A stretch of DNA of 64,000 bases from Flintibacter sp. KGMB00164 (GCF_008727735.1 NZ_CP044227.1:2243001-2307000); one strand, 5' to 3'; shown: positions 44,279 to 53,079, numbered from the stretch's first letter. A program made the numbers and translations. Notes: generated by a model from the letters alone, not told the origin.

Positions 44279-44315
44279 AAAAAGTCCCGGAAGCAATCGC
44301 TTCCGGGACTTTTTT
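44278..44315. terminator. Bidirectional terminator between the MATE gene and hemolysin III gene
   Basis: A 17-bp stem (AAAAAAGTCCCGGAAGC) with an AATC loop ends in runs of A and T. Confidence 0.92.
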
Positions 44316-44320
44316 ATGTT

Positions 44321-45109
44321 TTAAAGATAGGCAATGACCTGAGCCATCATCATAAAGTGGGCAATGGAGCCCAGGAGGATGAATACATGGAAAATCTCGT
44401 GGCAGCCAAAGCGGGGGTTGCTGCGCCCGGGCCACTTCACCGCGTAGAGCACACCGCCCACCGTGTATAAAACTCCGCCCAGAATGAGCCAGAACATACC
44501 CAGCCCAGGCATCCGCTGGGACAGAGGAACGATGGCGAACAGGGCCAGCCAGCCCATCACCAGGTAGATAACGCTGGTGAGCCACCGAGGGATATCCAGC
44601 TTGGCGATGGTAAGCACCACGCCGGCCACAGCCAGCCCCCAGATGGCAATAAGCAGGGGCAGTCCGCCATCTTCCCGCAGCACCGTGAGGCATACGGGGG
44701 TGTAGCTGCCGGCAATGAGCAGATAAATGGAGCAGTGGTCATATTTGCGCAGGGCTATGCGCTTAGAACGGGTGGTATTCACACAGTGGTACAGGGTGCT
44801 GGCCGTATACAGGCACACCATAGATAACCCGTAAATCAGAAAGAGCACCAGGTTTCCCCATTTGCCCATCCACGCAGACTGAACGGTGAGAAATACCGTC
44901 CCTACCACCGCCAGCGCTGCTCCAATCCCGTGGGTAATGGCTGACCAGGGCCGCAGGCCGTCATAGGGGTCCCGCACCTCTTTCCGCCTCCGGGGACGGG
45001 GCACAGAAATCAAAGGTCTGGCCGGAACTGCAGTTTCATGGAACATATCAGACACCTCACAATCAAAGGCATTTGGCGTGGGTCTGTCAAACACTCTTCT
45101 ATGTTCCAT
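44321..45109 (-). CDS. Hemolysin III / PAQR family membrane protein
   Basis: The 262-residue protein has a soluble N-terminus (about 1-65) rich in basic residues and then seven membrane segments. It carries the PAQR metal-site motifs STLYHC, the central YDHCSIYLLIAGSYTP and the terminal HEIFHVFILLGSIAHF. Bacterial members are called hemolysin III, though membrane homeostasis is the better supported role. ATG at 45109 follows GGGGAGG by about 8 nt. Confidence 0.88.
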   Translation of the reverse strand: MEHRRVFDRPTPNAFDCEVSDMFHETAVPARPLISVPRPRRRKEVRDPYDGLRPWSAITHGIGAALAVVGTVFLTVQSAWMGKWGNLVLFLIYGLSMVCLYTASTLYHCVNTTRSKRIALRKYDHCSIYLLIAGSYTPVCLTVLREDGGLPLLIAIWGLAVAGVVLTIAKLDIPRWLTSVIYLVMGWLALFAIVPLSQRMPGLGMFWLILGGVLYTVGGVLYAVKWPGRSNPRFGCHEIFHVFILLGSIAHFMMMAQVIAYL

Positions 45110-45169
45110 AGTATAGTCCTCCCCTTCAGCAAAATCAATAAGCAAAATTACTAAATCTAATTTTAAAAA

Positions 45170-47626
45170 CTAGATTATATCACATGCAGAGTTTCCTCCC
45201 GTCAGGCACTCCACCCGCACCCGATTCTCCTGTACCAGCACATGCAGTCCGCCTCCCCGCTGGCACTGGCCGGACAGCAGCAGGTCGGCGGCAGGGTCCT
45301 CCACCCAGGCGGCAATGGCCCGGCGCAGCGGCCGTGCCCCATAGTCCCGGTGGCTGCCCTTCTTGGCCAGCAGCCGCACCGCGTCCTCCTCTACCTGCAT
45401 GGTGACCCCCAAGCTCTCCAACCGTTTGCCTGTCTCATCCAGCAGCTGCCGGGTAATGGATACCAGTGTCTCCTCCCCCAGGGGATGGAACACCAGAGCG
45501 GCGTCCAGACGGTTTAGAAACTCGGGCGCAAAGGTCTGTTTCGCCTCGGAGAGTACCTCCCCCTCCAGGGCTTTCCGGTCACTCTCCGTCCCGCTCCCAA
45601 AGCCCAGACGGGTCTTTTGCTGGAAGTGCCGCGCCCCCAGGTTGGAGGTCATCACCAATACGGTATTCCGAAAGTCGGTCTTTCGTCCCTGACTGTCGGT
45701 GAGCACTCCCTCCTCCATCACCTGCAGCAGTACCGACCAGATATCCCGGTGTGCCTTCTCCAGCTCGTCCAGCAGCACCACCGACCAGGGGCTGCGCCGC
45801 ACCCGCTCGGTGAGCTGTCCCCCCTCCTCGTGGCCCACATAGCCGGGGGGTGAGCCGATGAGTCGGGAGACGCTGTGTGCCTCCATATATTCCGACATGT
45901 CAAAGCGGATGAGAGCTTCCGAGCTGCCGAACAGGGTCTGGGCCAGACTGCGGCACAGCTGGGTCTTGCCCACGCCGCTGGGACCCAGCAGCAAAAAGCA
46001 CCCCACCGGCCTTCTGGGGTCCTTCAGCCCCAGCCTTCCCCGGCGTACCGCCCGGGCCACCGTCTTTACCGCCTGCTCCTGGCCCAGCACCGTGCGCTCC
46101 AGGGACTGTTCCAGTTCCTCCAGCGCCTTTCGGTCGTGCTGGGTGGGATCGCTCACCGGCACCCCGGTCCACTGGGACAGCACCGCTCGGATGTGGCTCT
46201 CCTCCACGGTTTTCTGGGGATGGCCCTGCCGCCAGCGCTTTTTCCCCGCCTCTAGTTCCTTGCGAAAGTCCCCCTCCGCATCCCGGAGCATGGCCGCCTT
46301 TTCAAAATCCTGCTTGCGGATGGCCTGGGTGAGCTGCCGCCCCGCCTGGACTGCCCGCTGCTCCAGCCGCTGCAGCTCAGGAGGCAGCGTGTGGCTGGAC
46401 AGCCGTGCCTGGGAGGCCGCCTCGTCCATCAGGTCGATGGCCTTATCCGGCAAAAACCGCTCGGGCAGATAGCGAATGGACAGGTCCACCGCCGCCTCCA
46501 GAGCCTTGTCCGAGATGGTGATATGGTGGTGGGCCTCATACCTCCCCCGCAGTCCCCGGAGGATGGCCAGGGTCTGGTCCCGAGTGGGCTGACGCACTGT
46601 GATGGGCTGGAAGCGGCGCTCCAGGGCGGAGTCCTTTTCAATATATTTGCGGTACTCATCCAGGGTGGTGGCGCCGATGACCTGAATCTCTCCCCTGGAG
46701 AGGGCAGGTTTCAGGATGTTGGCCGCGTCAATGGCTCCCTCCGCGCTGCCTGCCCCCACGATGGTGTGCAGCTCATCGATGAACAAAATCACATTGCCCG
46801 CCCGGCGCACCTCCTGGAGCACATGCTTGAGCTTCTCCTCAAACTCCCCCCGGTATTTGGTGCCTGCCACCATGGCGGACAGATCCAGAGCGCACACCCG
46901 TTTACCCAACAAATGGGCAGGTGCAGTTCCGTCGGCAATGGCCAGAGCCAATCCCTCCACCACCGCGGTTTTGCCTACACCTGGTTCTCCGATGAGAGCG
47001 GGGTTGTTTTTCGTGCGGCGGGAGAGGATTTGGATCAGCCGCTCCAGCTCCGCCTCCCGGCCGATCACCGGGTCCAGCTGCCCCTGGCCGGCCATGGCGG
47101 TAAGGTCCCGGGCACACTGGTCCAGTTGGCGGGTGTCTCCCCCGCTGCGCTCGGGCTCCCGGCTGCGCATGACCCTGGAGATGCTATCCTCGCCTCCCAG
47201 GGCGGCGGACAAGCGCTGACTGAGCCGGGCACGGTCCACCCCGCACTCCCCCAGCAGCCGTACAGCTGAGCTGGTACTGTCCCGCAGCAGGCCCAGCAGC
47301 AGATGCTCCGCATTGACTGCCGGCTGTCCCAGCTTTTTGGCCTCTGCCGCCGCCTGCTGAATGGCCTGGCAGCAGTTGGGGGTCAGCCCCTGGTGCAGAG
47401 TGCGCCCGGGCACCCCGGTGCCCACCAGCTGGGCGATACAAACCCGCAGGCGGGGGCTGCCCGCTCCCTCCTCCCGCAGCAGACGGGCGGCAGTGCTGTA
47501 CTCCTGGCTGGCCAGCCCCAGCAGCAGATGTTCACTGCCTACATAGCTGTGTCCCAGACGGGCGGCGTTCTCCTGGGCCAGACGAATGGCCCCCAGGGCA
47601 GTGGATGTAAAACGGCAATCGGCCAT
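45170..47626 (-). CDS. clpC: AAA+ protease chaperone ClpC
   Basis: The 818-residue Hsp100 unfoldase feeds substrates to ClpP. It has a double Clp N-domain (1-145), first AAA module with GEPGVGKT and [12 protein letters not shown], a UVR-like middle region ([26 protein letters not shown]), and a second AAA module with GPSGVGKT and DELEKAHRD. The ctsR-mcsA-mcsB genes that usually flank clpC in Firmicutes are not present, so its arginine-phosphate targeting system must be elsewhere or absent. CTGGAGGGATCAAT precedes the ATG. Confidence 0.93.
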   Translation of the reverse strand: MADCRFTSTALGAIRLAQENAARLGHSYVGSEHLLLGLASQEYSTAARLLREEGAGSPRLRVCIAQLVGTGVPGRTLHQGLTPNCCQAIQQAAAEAKKLGQPAVNAEHLLLGLLRDSTSSAVRLLGECGVDRARLSQRLSAALGGEDSISRVMRSREPERSGGDTRQLDQCARDLTAMAGQGQLDPVIGREAELERLIQILSRRTKNNPALIGEPGVGKTAVVEGLALAIADGTAPAHLLGKRVCALDLSAMVAGTKYRGEFEEKLKHVLQEVRRAGNVILFIDELHTIVGAGSAEGAIDAANILKPALSRGEIQVIGATTLDEYRKYIEKDSALERRFQPITVRQPTRDQTLAILRGLRGRYEAHHHITISDKALEAAVDLSIRYLPERFLPDKAIDLMDEAASQARLSSHTLPPELQRLEQRAVQAGRQLTQAIRKQDFEKAAMLRDAEGDFRKELEAGKKRWRQGHPQKTVEESHIRAVLSQWTGVPVSDPTQHDRKALEELEQSLERTVLGQEQAVKTVARAVRRGRLGLKDPRRPVGCFLLLGPSGVGKTQLCRSLAQTLFGSSEALIRFDMSEYMEAHSVSRLIGSPPGYVGHEEGGQLTERVRRSPWSVVLLDELEKAHRDIWSVLLQVMEEGVLTDSQGRKTDFRNTVLVMTSNLGARHFQQKTRLGFGSGTESDRKALEGEVLSEAKQTFAPEFLNRLDAALVFHPLGEETLVSITRQLLDETGKRLESLGVTMQVEEDAVRLLAKKGSHRDYGARPLRRAIAAWVEDPAADLLLSGQCQRGGGLHVLVQENRVRVECLTGGNSACDII

Positions 47627-47728
47627 ATTGATCCCTCCAGATGTTCCATATCCTGGCGCACGTCCCGGAAATATCCGGAAGCCCGCCAGGGTCTTCTCTA
47701 ACTATGCCCGCTTTTTCAAAAATTAGCA

Positions 47729-47756
47729 TTGCAATTTTGAAAAGATGTGATAGAAT
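47729..47756 (+). promoter_or_regulatory. Ferredoxin gene promoter
   Basis: TTGCAA and TAGAAT are separated by 16 bp, 31 nt before the start codon. Confidence 0.6.
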
Positions 47757-47787
47757 GTAGTGTAGAATTTTAGGGAGGTGTTTTCCA

Positions 47788-47958
47788 ATGGCCTATGTCA
47801 TCAGCGATGCCTGCATCAGCTGTGGTTCCTGCGCCGATGCCTGCCCCGTGGGCGCCATCGCTCAGGGTGCTGACCACTACGAGATCAACGCCGGCGCTTG
47901 CCTGGACTGCGGTTCCTGCGCCGATAGCTGCCCCATGAGCGCCATCTCCCAGGGCTGA
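47788..47958 (+). CDS. 2[4Fe-4S] clostridial-type ferredoxin
   Basis: The 56-residue protein has two CxxCxxCxxxCP motifs, with cysteines at 9, 12, 15, 19 and 38, 41, 44, 48, the exact layout of clostridial ferredoxins. The two halves are near repeats (CGSCADACP and CGSCADSCP). GGGAGGTG lies about 9 nt before the ATG. It has its own promoter and terminator, as expected for an abundant electron carrier of fermentation. Confidence 0.95.
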   Translation: MAYVISDACISCGSCADACPVGAIAQGADHYEINAGACLDCGSCADSCPMSAISQG

Positions 47959-47973
47959 GCCTCTGTGAGATCA

Positions 47974-48004
47974 ACAGCGCCGGCCATTGGCCGGCGCTGT
48001 TTTC
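47974..48004 (+). terminator. Ferredoxin gene terminator
   Basis: ACAGCGCCGGCC pairs with its complement around ATT and is followed by TTTTC. Confidence 0.88.
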
Positions 48005-48024
48005 ATAGTTCTCCGTTGTGTTCC

Positions 48025-48066
48025 ATACGCCTCTCTGCCGTTTTCTCCGGCGGAGAGGCGTATTTT
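48025..48066. terminator. Hairpin downstream of spoVT
   Basis: ATACGCCTCTC and GAGAGGCGTAT pair around a loop with an extra CCG/CGG pair. A T4 run follows on the plus strand only, so it may serve either the ferredoxin or, weakly, the spoVT transcript. Confidence 0.55.
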
Positions 48067-48083
48067 ACTTAAGGGGTCGGCCA

Positions 48084-48533
48084 TCAGCCCTCCATATGCT
48101 TCCCCAGGAACACAGCGATGGACTGGGCCAACTTGTACTCCACCTCGCCGCCGGTGAGGTTCTCCTCCGGCGCGGTGAATACCACACTGCCCAGCACATC
48201 CCCCTCTGACAAAATGGGGGCCACGGTATCCAGGAAAAACCGTCCCTCCTCGGCGCATAGGGGCACGCCGATCTCGCCAACCTTATGCTGGTAGATCTGC
48301 CGGCTCTCCATCAGCCGTTCCAGCTCGGGGGCGATCTGCTTGTCCAGCAGCTCCCGCCGGGGCGCACCAGCCAGGGCGATAATATTGTCCCGGTCGGTGA
48401 TCACCGCGATCCTTCCTGTGGTGCGGTTGAGGGTCTCGCACATCTGGGCGGCAAACTCCGTCAAGCCCCCCAGCAGGGAATACTTTTTAAAAATCACACT
48501 GCCATCCCGCTCCGTGTAAATTTCCAGTGGGTC
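48084..48533 (-). pseudogene. spoVT: 3' five-sixths of spoVT, separated from its 5' end by an inserted element
   Basis: The last 149 codons of the recombinase reading frame match stage V sporulation protein T from DPLEIYTERDGSVIFKKYS, the last strand of its AbrB-like DNA-binding domain, through the whole GAF-like sensor domain to the C-terminus. In Bacillus SpoVT the equivalent DPLEIF lies at about residue 30 of 178, so about 30 codons and the start are missing. They are not found elsewhere in the window. SpoVT controls forespore genes under sigma-G. If the inserted element excises precisely, the gene could be restored. Confidence 0.8.
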
Positions 48534-50285
48534 GCCGTCACTGATAACATTGGCATGGAACACCTTGTCCGGACGCCGTTTTGCAGTCTGGACGATGGTG
48601 ACAGGTGAGATATGCTCCATGCCTCCCTTAAAATTTATGCGGCCCTCCCCGGCTGGGGCCATGGCGGCCACAGTCTCCAGCTGCCGGGCAGCCAGCGTCC
48701 CGGAGCGGAGGATGGCGTCCACATCCGCCTGGAGCTGGATCTCCAGGTGATCCTCGTACACCTTGATCTTCCGGATGATCAGCTCCAGATCGTTGCGCTC
48801 CAGGGTGTCCTTGCGGAGAATGTCCCCAAAGACCTCCATGGCAGTGCGGGCCGCCCGGTTCACCTGGATGATGGTATTGCGCTTGTCCGAGAGCATGTCG
48901 ATCTGGTGACGGATGCCCTCGATCTTTTTTTGCAGGTCGGCCTCCAGCTCGTCGTAGGTCTCCGACAGAAGCTCCTCCTGGTCCGGATGCTTCATCAGAT
49001 CCCGGATGCGCTGGCGCTTGGTGACCTTCAGCTCCTCCTGGAGATCGTCCAGTACATCTGCCAGACGGTCGGCGCTCTGCTCCGTCTCCTGCACATCCTC
49101 CTGCTCCCGGGCCAGGTCCTCGTTGAGCCGCGTCAGCATATCCGCTGAGTTCTCCATCACCTGCCGGACATAGGTTTTCAACAGCTCGTCCAGCTTGTCA
49201 GTACGGATGTGGTGGGAGGTGCAGCCCGCCCGGCCCCGCCGGTGGTAGGTGCCGCAGGTATAGGCGCTTTTCAGGTCGCTGCGGCTCATGGCGAACATGG
49301 GGCTGCCGCAGTCCCCGCACACCAGAAAACCGGAGTACACATTGTCGTACTTTTTCACCCCCCGGTAGTTGGAGGTAGTGCGCTTTTCCCGCAGCGCCCG
49401 GGTGGTGGCGAAGGTGCGGTAGTCAATGATGGCCTGATGGTGGTTTTCAATGACAATCTGCTCGTCTTCATCCCGGAGAATATCCTTGCCGTTGATCTTC
49501 TTCCGGGTGTACTTCCCCTGGCGCAGAGTCCCAATGTAAAAGTCGTTGTCCAGAATCCCCTGTACTGTCACAATGGCCCAGTCCCGCTTGACGGTTCGGT
49601 TGTACTCTTTTCCAGCGGCCTCCTTCCGGTCCCGCTCTGCCATACGGGGAGTGGGGATGCCCTGGTCGGTGAGGTAGTTGGCGATTTTCTTGTAGCCCCA
49701 TCCCTCCTCGTTGTAGAGGCGGAAGATGGTGCGGACGATGTCCGCCTCGGTGGGGACGATCTCAAACTCCTGCCGCTGGTTGATGATGTAGCCGTAGGGG
49801 GCGGCGCAGATCCATTTTCCGTCGGCCTGCCGCCGCTTGATGACATTGCGCACCTTTTTGCTGGTATCGGTCACCGGCATCTCGTTGATGAGGAACTGAA
49901 ACTGAATCTTCAGCCAGTCATCATCGTTGGGGAAGTCGATGCCATCCCCGATGGAGATGATCCGTACTCCCGCGTCCCGCAGGTCCTCCAGCTCCACCAG
50001 TCCCCGGCTGTTGCGTCGGGAGAACCGGGAGAAGTCCTTGACGATCAGAATGTCATATCGATGACTCACCAGCCCCTTCCGCATGGCCTGGTAGCCCTCC
50101 CGCTGCTCAAAGGTGTAGCCGGAGCGGTCCCGGTCCTCGTAGAAGGTAAGGGTGCTGCCGGGAAATTTCTGCTTCACAAAGTCCTCAATGATGGCCTTTT
50201 GGTTTTCAATGGAGATATTTTTCTGATCCAGCTCATCGTCCACCGAGATGCGGGTGTATCCTGCAATATCAAAGGTTTCGATCAC
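48084..50285 (-). CDS. Large serine recombinase fused in frame to the SpoVT C-terminal region
   Basis: The 733-residue frame has a resolvase catalytic domain (1-150; GYTRISVDD with catalytic S14, then DFSRFSRRNSRGL), a recombinase domain (about 165-300), a zinc ribbon (CGDCGSPMF ... CGTYHRRGRAGC) and a coiled coil (about 385-480). These are the parts of large serine integrases such as TnpX/TndX. From residue 585 the frame is SpoVT. It starts at GTG 50285, overlapping the rhuM stop (GTGA). Whether the natural recombinase ends at about 584 or always borrows target codons is not known. It should cut and join attachment sites at the ends of this element. Confidence 0.85.
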   Translation of the reverse strand: MIETFDIAGYTRISVDDELDQKNISIENQKAIIEDFVKQKFPGSTLTFYEDRDRSGYTFEQREGYQAMRKGLVSHRYDILIVKDFSRFSRRNSRGLVELEDLRDAGVRIISIGDGIDFPNDDDWLKIQFQFLINEMPVTDTSKKVRNVIKRRQADGKWICAAPYGYIINQRQEFEIVPTEADIVRTIFRLYNEEGWGYKKIANYLTDQGIPTPRMAERDRKEAAGKEYNRTVKRDWAIVTVQGILDNDFYIGTLRQGKYTRKKINGKDILRDEDEQIVIENHHQAIIDYRTFATTRALREKRTTSNYRGVKKYDNVYSGFLVCGDCGSPMFAMSRSDLKSAYTCGTYHRRGRAGCTSHHIRTDKLDELLKTYVRQVMENSADMLTRLNEDLAREQEDVQETEQSADRLADVLDDLQEELKVTKRQRIRDLMKHPDQEELLSETYDELEADLQKKIEGIRHQIDMLSDKRNTIIQVNRAARTAMEVFGDILRKDTLERNDLELIIRKIKVYEDHLEIQLQADVDAILRSGTLAARQLETVAAMAPAGEGRINFKGGMEHISPVTIVQTAKRRPDKVFHANVISDGDPLEIYTERDGSVIFKKYSLLGGLTEFAAQMCETLNRTTGRIAVITDRDNIIALAGAPRRELLDKQIAPELERLMESRQIYQHKVGEIGVPLCAEEGRFFLDTVAPILSEGDVLGSVVFTAPEENLTGGEVEYKLAQSIAVFLGKHMEG

Positions 50286-51307
50286 GGCTTGCCACCCTCT
50301 TTCAAGTACTGCTCCATGGCCCGGTCAAACTCAGAGATATAGTCGGCGTCCTGTTTCTGTCGGAACTGGGCATAGATGTCGCTGACCTTTTTTACCGCCG
50401 CCTCCCGGGAGATATGTCCCTTGCCCTCCAGCACATTGCGCCGGTTGTTGGTGAGGAAGCGGTCTGTCTCGTGGAGCCAATCCTCCATGCTCATGAGCTG
50501 CTCATCCTCTGCCATCAGCTCGGCGTAGTCGATGAACATGGTCACCAGTCGGTTGAGGCGAGACAGCTCCTTCTCGTTGAGATAGTTTTTTGCCACCAGA
50601 GTATCGCTTTTCAAAATCTTTCCGTCCGGCGCGCCCTTCCAGGTGGTCAGGCCCATGGTGGGGCTGTCCAGGGTAGCCCGTTCCGATATCAATTCCGCCG
50701 CCGTCTTGCCGGTGACGGCGAAGTGCAGCTTGTTCTGCACGAAGGCATAGAAGGCTTTTGTGGTCTCGCTGTTCTTGTCGTAGTCATAGCTGCACTGTTC
50801 AAACACATCGGCGATCTTCTGATAGGCTCGGCGCTCGCTGGCCCGGATCTCCCGGATGCGCTCCAGCAGCTCGTCGAAGTAGTCCCGGCCGAAAGGCTTG
50901 CCGTTTTTCAGCATGTCGTCGTTGAGGACAAACCCCTTGGTGATGTACTCTTTCAAGGTTTTCGTGGCCCACTGGCGGAAGCGGGTGGCCTTCTTGGAGT
51001 TCACCCGGTAGCCCACGGCGATGATGGCATCCAGGTTGTAGTGCTCCAGGATGCGGCGAACCCGCCGGGAGCCCTCCTCCTGAACTGTTTCCATTTTGGA
51101 AACAGTTGCGTCTCGGGTGAGTTCCTCCTCCTCGTATATGTTTTGCAAGTGCTTGGAGATGGCGGGAACATTCACATCGAACAGCTCCGCCATTGCCTTT
51201 TGCGTCAGCCAGAATGTCTCGTCCCGAAACATAACACTGACAAACTCCTTCTCGCCGTCGTTGTTGTAGAGCAGGATCTCTCCCTGCTGCATCGGCTTTT
51301 GATCCAT
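50282..51307 (-). CDS. RhuM family protein
   Basis: The 341-residue protein matches the RhuM family, first noticed in Salmonella pathogenicity islands: EKEFVSVMFRDETFWLTQKAMAELFDV, HYNLDAIIAVGYRVNSKKATRFRQWATKTLKEYI and the middle PFGRDYFDELLERIREIRASERRAYQKI. The N-terminal part resembles a helix-turn-helix and the rest is helical; the biochemical role is unknown. It is common on mobile elements. Its stop overlaps the recombinase start, so the two are made together from the promoter at 51362-51390. Confidence 0.9.
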   Translation of the reverse strand: MDQKPMQQGEILLYNNDGEKEFVSVMFRDETFWLTQKAMAELFDVNVPAISKHLQNIYEEEELTRDATVSKMETVQEEGSRRVRRILEHYNLDAIIAVGYRVNSKKATRFRQWATKTLKEYITKGFVLNDDMLKNGKPFGRDYFDELLERIREIRASERRAYQKIADVFEQCSYDYDKNSETTKAFYAFVQNKLHFAVTGKTAAELISERATLDSPTMGLTTWKGAPDGKILKSDTLVAKNYLNEKELSRLNRLVTMFIDYAELMAEDEQLMSMEDWLHETDRFLTNNRRNVLEGKGHISREAAVKKVSDIYAQFRQKQDADYISEFDRAMEQYLKEGGKP

Positions 51308-51361
51308 GGTATCCCCTTTTCAACAATATAGTTTGTTTTTGTTTGTCTATTTACAGATAAC

Positions 51362-51390
51362 ATTGTATATTGATTTTTGAAGAATTGCAA
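51362..51390 (-). promoter_or_regulatory. Promoter of the rhuM-recombinase operon
   Basis: On the minus strand TTGCAA and TACAAT are separated by 17 bp, about 55 nt before the rhuM start. Confidence 0.7.
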
Positions 51391-51397
51391 GCCGAAA

Positions 51398-51430
51398 ATC
51401 AAAAACAGGAGGAGGCAATCTACTGCCTCC
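51398..51430 (-). terminator. Terminator of the mobilization operon
   Basis: GGAGGCA and TGCCTCC pair around ATCTAC and are followed on the minus strand by a T-rich tract. Confidence 0.65.
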
Positions 51431-51437
51431 CCCACCT

Positions 51438-51692
51438 TCACATGGTCATGGCCTGCCGCCCCTGCTTTTGCTCCTGCACTTTCTTCTCTGCCTGTCGCCG
51501 CCGGTTGTAGAGCAGCAGATCCCGGGTCTGCTGATACAGGTCTGCCTCTCCGGACAAGAAGACCGCCACCAGATAGTTCTGGGCCTTGTACTGCTGGTAA
51601 AGCGGTTTCAGGGATTCCCGGAATGCTGCGTCATCTCTTTCCTCTCTGGTCAACCAGAGTTCCACGATTTTGTTCGCTTCGTTTACTTCCAT
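51438..51692 (-). CDS. Small helical protein of the mobilization operon
   Basis: The 84-residue protein starts MEVNEANKIVELWLTREE and is mostly helical with a basic, glutamine-rich C-terminus (RRRQAEKKVQEQKQGRQ). The ribosome site AAAGGAG is about 17 nt before this ATG; a TTG two codons earlier at 51698 has better spacing. Similar short proteins occur behind relaxase genes in clostridial elements. No function is assigned. Confidence 0.65.
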   Translation of the reverse strand: MEVNEANKIVELWLTREERDDAAFRESLKPLYQQYKAQNYLVAVFLSGEADLYQQTRDLLLYNRRRQAEKKVQEQKQGRQAMTM

Positions 51693-51747
51693 GCGCAATG
51701 GGCTGTCATCTCCTTTCCAGTATTTTCCTCTATTTAGAGAAAAATAT

Positions 51748-53058
51748 TCACATGGTTTGCTGCCAGGTTGGGTCGTCTGCGTGATCGTCTTCTTTGTGAC
51801 CGAGGGCGATTTTCTTTTGCCGCTGCCGGCGGAGCGTTTTCTTGTCTGCGTGATGGTGCGTGGTGGTGGCATCCTTTACGGAACCAGAATCTTGACCGCG
51901 CTCCAGAGAGCGGATAAGCCGGACCAGATCGTCTGCAAGACCACCATCCCCACCATCGTCCCCAGCAAGATCAGCGCCAGCCATATCATCACCGACATTG
52001 CAGTACCCAGACTGGGCGGAGAAACAGAAATCTCTTTCTTCTTCCCAGCCTGTCGCAGCAGCGCCTGTATTTCCGCCACATCCCGCGTCAGCGCCTCCAT
52101 CTGGGCCCGAGCGGGGCACGGCTCCCTCCGGTTGGAAACCTCCCGCAGAAGGGCTGTGTGGGCCGCGGTGTGCCGCTCCAACTCGTCCAGCCGATGGAGC
52201 AGATCCTGCCACTCCTCCTTGCTGGGACAGTTCTGCGGTATCATACTCTGCGGAGCGTTCCTCCGCTTCAATTCCTCCATGGGCAAGCGCTGCCCGGATT
52301 CTGAACTCATGTTCTATGACCTCCTTTGTGTACTTTTCCTCGTGGAGCCGGTCGTCTCGGCACTTCATTCCTGTGGGCGTGGTGTAGGTGATGTTCTTCC
52401 GGTTGTCCGTCCAGCGCACCTGATACCCCTCGCTCTCCATCAGGGAAATAAATTTCTCCTTGGAAGAAGCGTACCTCATGCACTGGTCGATGGTGTTCAT
52501 GAGGCGGAACTTCCAACTTTCACCCTTTGCGGCGGAGCGGTACTCTCTGGTGCTCATCCGCTTTTGCTTCACCTGCTTCTGTGGCGGCGGAAGAATCTCC
52601 AAACCATGATCTGTACATATTTCATCGTTGGCGATCCGGTGAGCCTGCAGGTCGGCGGCACTTTGGTGGAGCTTCTTACCATCCTGAAAGCTCACACTGT
52701 TCACCACCAGGTGATTGTGGAAATGCTCTGTGTCCACATGGGTGGCCACCAGTACCTCGAAGTTAGGAAACTCACGCTGGGCCAGTTCCAGCCCCATAGT
52801 GTGAACCTCCTGTGGGGACAGGTCATCCTGCTTGTCAAAGGACTGCACGAAGTGATAGTACTGTCGGCCGTTTGTCTTATGGAACTGCTCCTTGGTAAGC
52901 CGCATCTCATCATAGACGGACCGAGCAGTACAGTTCCAGCCGGATAAAAGCCGACGATCTTCCCATGTGGTTTTCTCCTCCTGCTGGACATAGTGCAGCA
53001 CACCACCCAGAGCACCGCTGCCGCCACCACGGTTCTTGATTGCGGTGAAGGTCGCCAT
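51748..53058 (-). CDS. MOB_P-type relaxase (mobilization nuclease)
   Basis: The 436-residue relaxase would nick the transfer origin and lead the strand out. The N-terminal domain has the metal-binding motif HVDTEHFHNH (H107, D109, H112, H114, H116). Residues up to about 265 look conventional. The rest overlaps another gene in a second frame; it becomes glycine- and alanine-rich but ends with a conserved-looking basic tail (DATTTHHHADKKTLRRQRQKKIALGHKEDDH). GGAGGAGGTG precedes the ATG, 21 bp after mobC. Confidence 0.87.
   Translation of the reverse strand: MATFTAIKNRGGGSGALGGVLHYVQQEEKTTWEDRRLLSGWNCTARSVYDEMRLTKEQFHKTNGRQYYHFVQSFDKQDDLSPQEVHTMGLELAQREFPNFEVLVATHVDTEHFHNHLVVNSVSFQDGKKLHQSAADLQAHRIANDEICTDHGLEILPPPQKQVKQKRMSTREYRSAAKGESWKFRLMNTIDQCMRYASSKEKFISLMESEGYQVRWTDNRKNITYTTPTGMKCRDDRLHEEKYTKEVIEHEFRIRAALAHGGIEAEERSAEYDTAELSQQGGVAGSAPSAGRVGAAHRGPHSPSAGGFQPEGAVPRSGPDGGADAGCGGNTGAAATGWEEERDFCFSAQSGYCNVGDDMAGADLAGDDGGDGGLADDLVRLIRSLERGQDSGSVKDATTTHHHADKKTLRRQRQKKIALGHKEDDHADDPTWQQTM
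51876..52310 (-). CDS. Nested membrane protein within the relaxase gene (MobB-like)
   Basis: A 144-residue frame lies entirely inside the relaxase gene in a different frame. It starts at an ATG with a perfect AAAGGAGGTCATAGAAC ribosome site. The product has a polar, coiled-coil N-terminal half (EEWQDLLHRLDELERHTAAH, RAQMEALTRDVAEIQALLRQ) and a C-terminal membrane segment (about 104-130). ColE1-type plasmids have mobB nested in mobA in the same way, so a relaxase-linked membrane anchor is plausible. Confidence 0.78.
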   Translation of the reverse strand: MSSESGQRLPMEELKRRNAPQSMIPQNCPSKEEWQDLLHRLDELERHTAAHTALLREVSNRREPCPARAQMEALTRDVAEIQALLRQAGKKKEISVSPPSLGTAMSVMIWLALILLGTMVGMVVLQTIWSGLSALWSAVKILVP

Positions 53059-53079
53059 CTCGTCGACACCTCCTCCGTA

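Noticed and set aside
42539..44296. A 585-codon open frame antisense to the MATE gene and across tRNA-Leu
   Set aside because: It crosses a tRNA gene and a terminator and has the H/G/D/Q-rich composition of a shadow.
47788..47958. The small ferredoxin as cargo of the spoVT element
   Set aside because: It lies outside the junction, beyond the spoVT 3' end, with its own promoter and terminator.
51670..52947. A 425-codon frame antisense to the relaxase
   Set aside because: It lacks a ribosome site and known motifs, whereas the relaxase has its histidine motif and a good ribosome site.
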